Positions 63,762 to 64,000 of a DNA stretch of 64,000 nucleotides are shown here, one piece after another. Numbering within the stretch: the first letter of the stretch is position 1; each line of letters opens with the position of its first letter. Origin of the DNA: Bacillus_BE sp042263505. GTDB taxonomy: Bacteria > Bacillota > Bacilli > Bacillales > Cytobacillaceae. The translations under genes were made by a program, and so were the position numbers. Below the pieces are notes generated by a model, which saw only the letters and a program-made list of their open reading frames with translations, ran no database searches and was not told where the DNA came from. The stretch is from positions 1-64,000 of the forward strand of contig NZ_JBHKFI010000018.1 of NCBI RefSeq assembly GCF_042263505.1, in the 5' to 3' direction.

Positions 63762-64000
63762 TTATGATTTCGATGTTTTATTCTTCAAAATCATTTCTAA
63801 TGCATGCTGAATCTCTTGTTGCACATTGGGATCCTGTTCAAATTCCGTTGCTTGTTCCAATCCTTCTTTTGCCCGTTGTCCACCAATTTTTCCAATCGCC
63901 CAGGCGCTTGTCCCTCTTATGACTGATCTTGTATCCTCTTTTAATAGATTGATTAAATCCTCTAAAGCAGATTCATCCTTAAAATGGGCTAAAGCGATAA
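63762..64000 (-). CDS. queG: Epoxyqueuosine reductase, C-terminal end (partial)
   Basis: The last 78 codons of a minus-strand gene that continues beyond the window. They hold HEAT-like repeats (DESALEDLINLLKEDTRSVIRGTSAWAIGKIGG) as in the C-terminal extension of B. subtilis QueG (YhbA). That enzyme reduces epoxyqueuosine to queuosine in tRNA. Gene order agrees with this assignment; the catalytic domain is not in view. Confidence 0.75.
   Translation of the reverse strand, partial: IALAHFKDESALEDLINLLKEDTRSVIRGTSAWAIGKIGGQRAKEGLEQATEFEQDPNVQQEIQHALEMILKNKTSKS

Noticed and set aside
1..64000. CRISPR array, rRNA or tRNA genes
   Set aside because: No regularly spaced repeats and no RNA gene signatures were seen; the repeats present are promoters, transposon ends or hairpins.

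Overview
The window is low-GC Firmicute DNA, most probably from a spore-forming member of the Bacillaceae. The evidence is the order queG (yhbA) - yhbB-like amidase - trmL (cspR) - prkA - yhbH on one strand, close to the Bacillus subtilis order, a glmS gene preceded by a glmS ribozyme, strong AGGAGG ribosome binding sites, and a cytochrome bd operon with the tiny CydS subunit.

Region 1 (1-27.9 kb) is an accessory island next to the 3' end of glmS. It carries a complete type I BREX phage-defence system on the minus strand (small gene, brxA, brxB, brxC, pglX, then after a hairpin pglZ and brxL). A three-gene PIN/HEPN-like cassette follows, then a two-gene unit of unknown function. From 18 to 27.5 kb lies a loose collection of small genes: a PH-domain protein, a DUF5412-like protein, a gene with a worn family-A DNA polymerase-like motif, two paralogous MerR-like DNA-binding proteins, a nuclease-like protein, an XRE regulator, a lipoprotein and phage-type small proteins. 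This looks like the mosaic debris of mobile elements. At 27.90-28.37 kb, ending 22 bp after the glmS stop, is a non-coding element of about 470 bp with inverted, repeat-bearing ends arranged like the L and R ends of Tn7. It sits where attTn7 should be.

Region 2 (28.4-36.4 kb) is backbone: glmS with its ribozyme, an ABM-domain protein, a DUF1259 protein, cydA-cydB-cydS, a membrane protein and a zinc-ribbon protein. A group IIC intron, reduced to about 680 nt by loss of nearly all of its reverse transcriptase gene, sits directly behind the cyd operon terminator.

Region 3 (36.5-57.2 kb) appears to be a second island of about 20.7 kb. It is flanked by direct repeats of about 132 bp that duplicate the 3' end of yhbH, its terminator and the start of the next gene. 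A PAS-containing sigma-54 activator lies at one end and a sigma-54 (rpoN/sigL) gene at the other. Between them is a caiA-caiB-fixA-fixB-fixC-fixX-caiC set closely resembling the E. coli carnitine/crotonobetaine reduction genes, a MaoC-type hydratase and a yaaU-like transporter, plus a CocE-type hydrolase and an MFS transporter. Two near-perfect -24/-12 promoters drive the two operons. Each has a matching AT-rich inverted repeat starting exactly 111 bp upstream. I infer a portable, self-regulated sigma-54 catabolic module.

Region 4 (57.2-64 kb) is backbone: yhbH, prkA, a block of long hairpins, a 29-residue membrane peptide, a nitroreductase, trmL, an amidase-domain protein and the C-terminus of queG.
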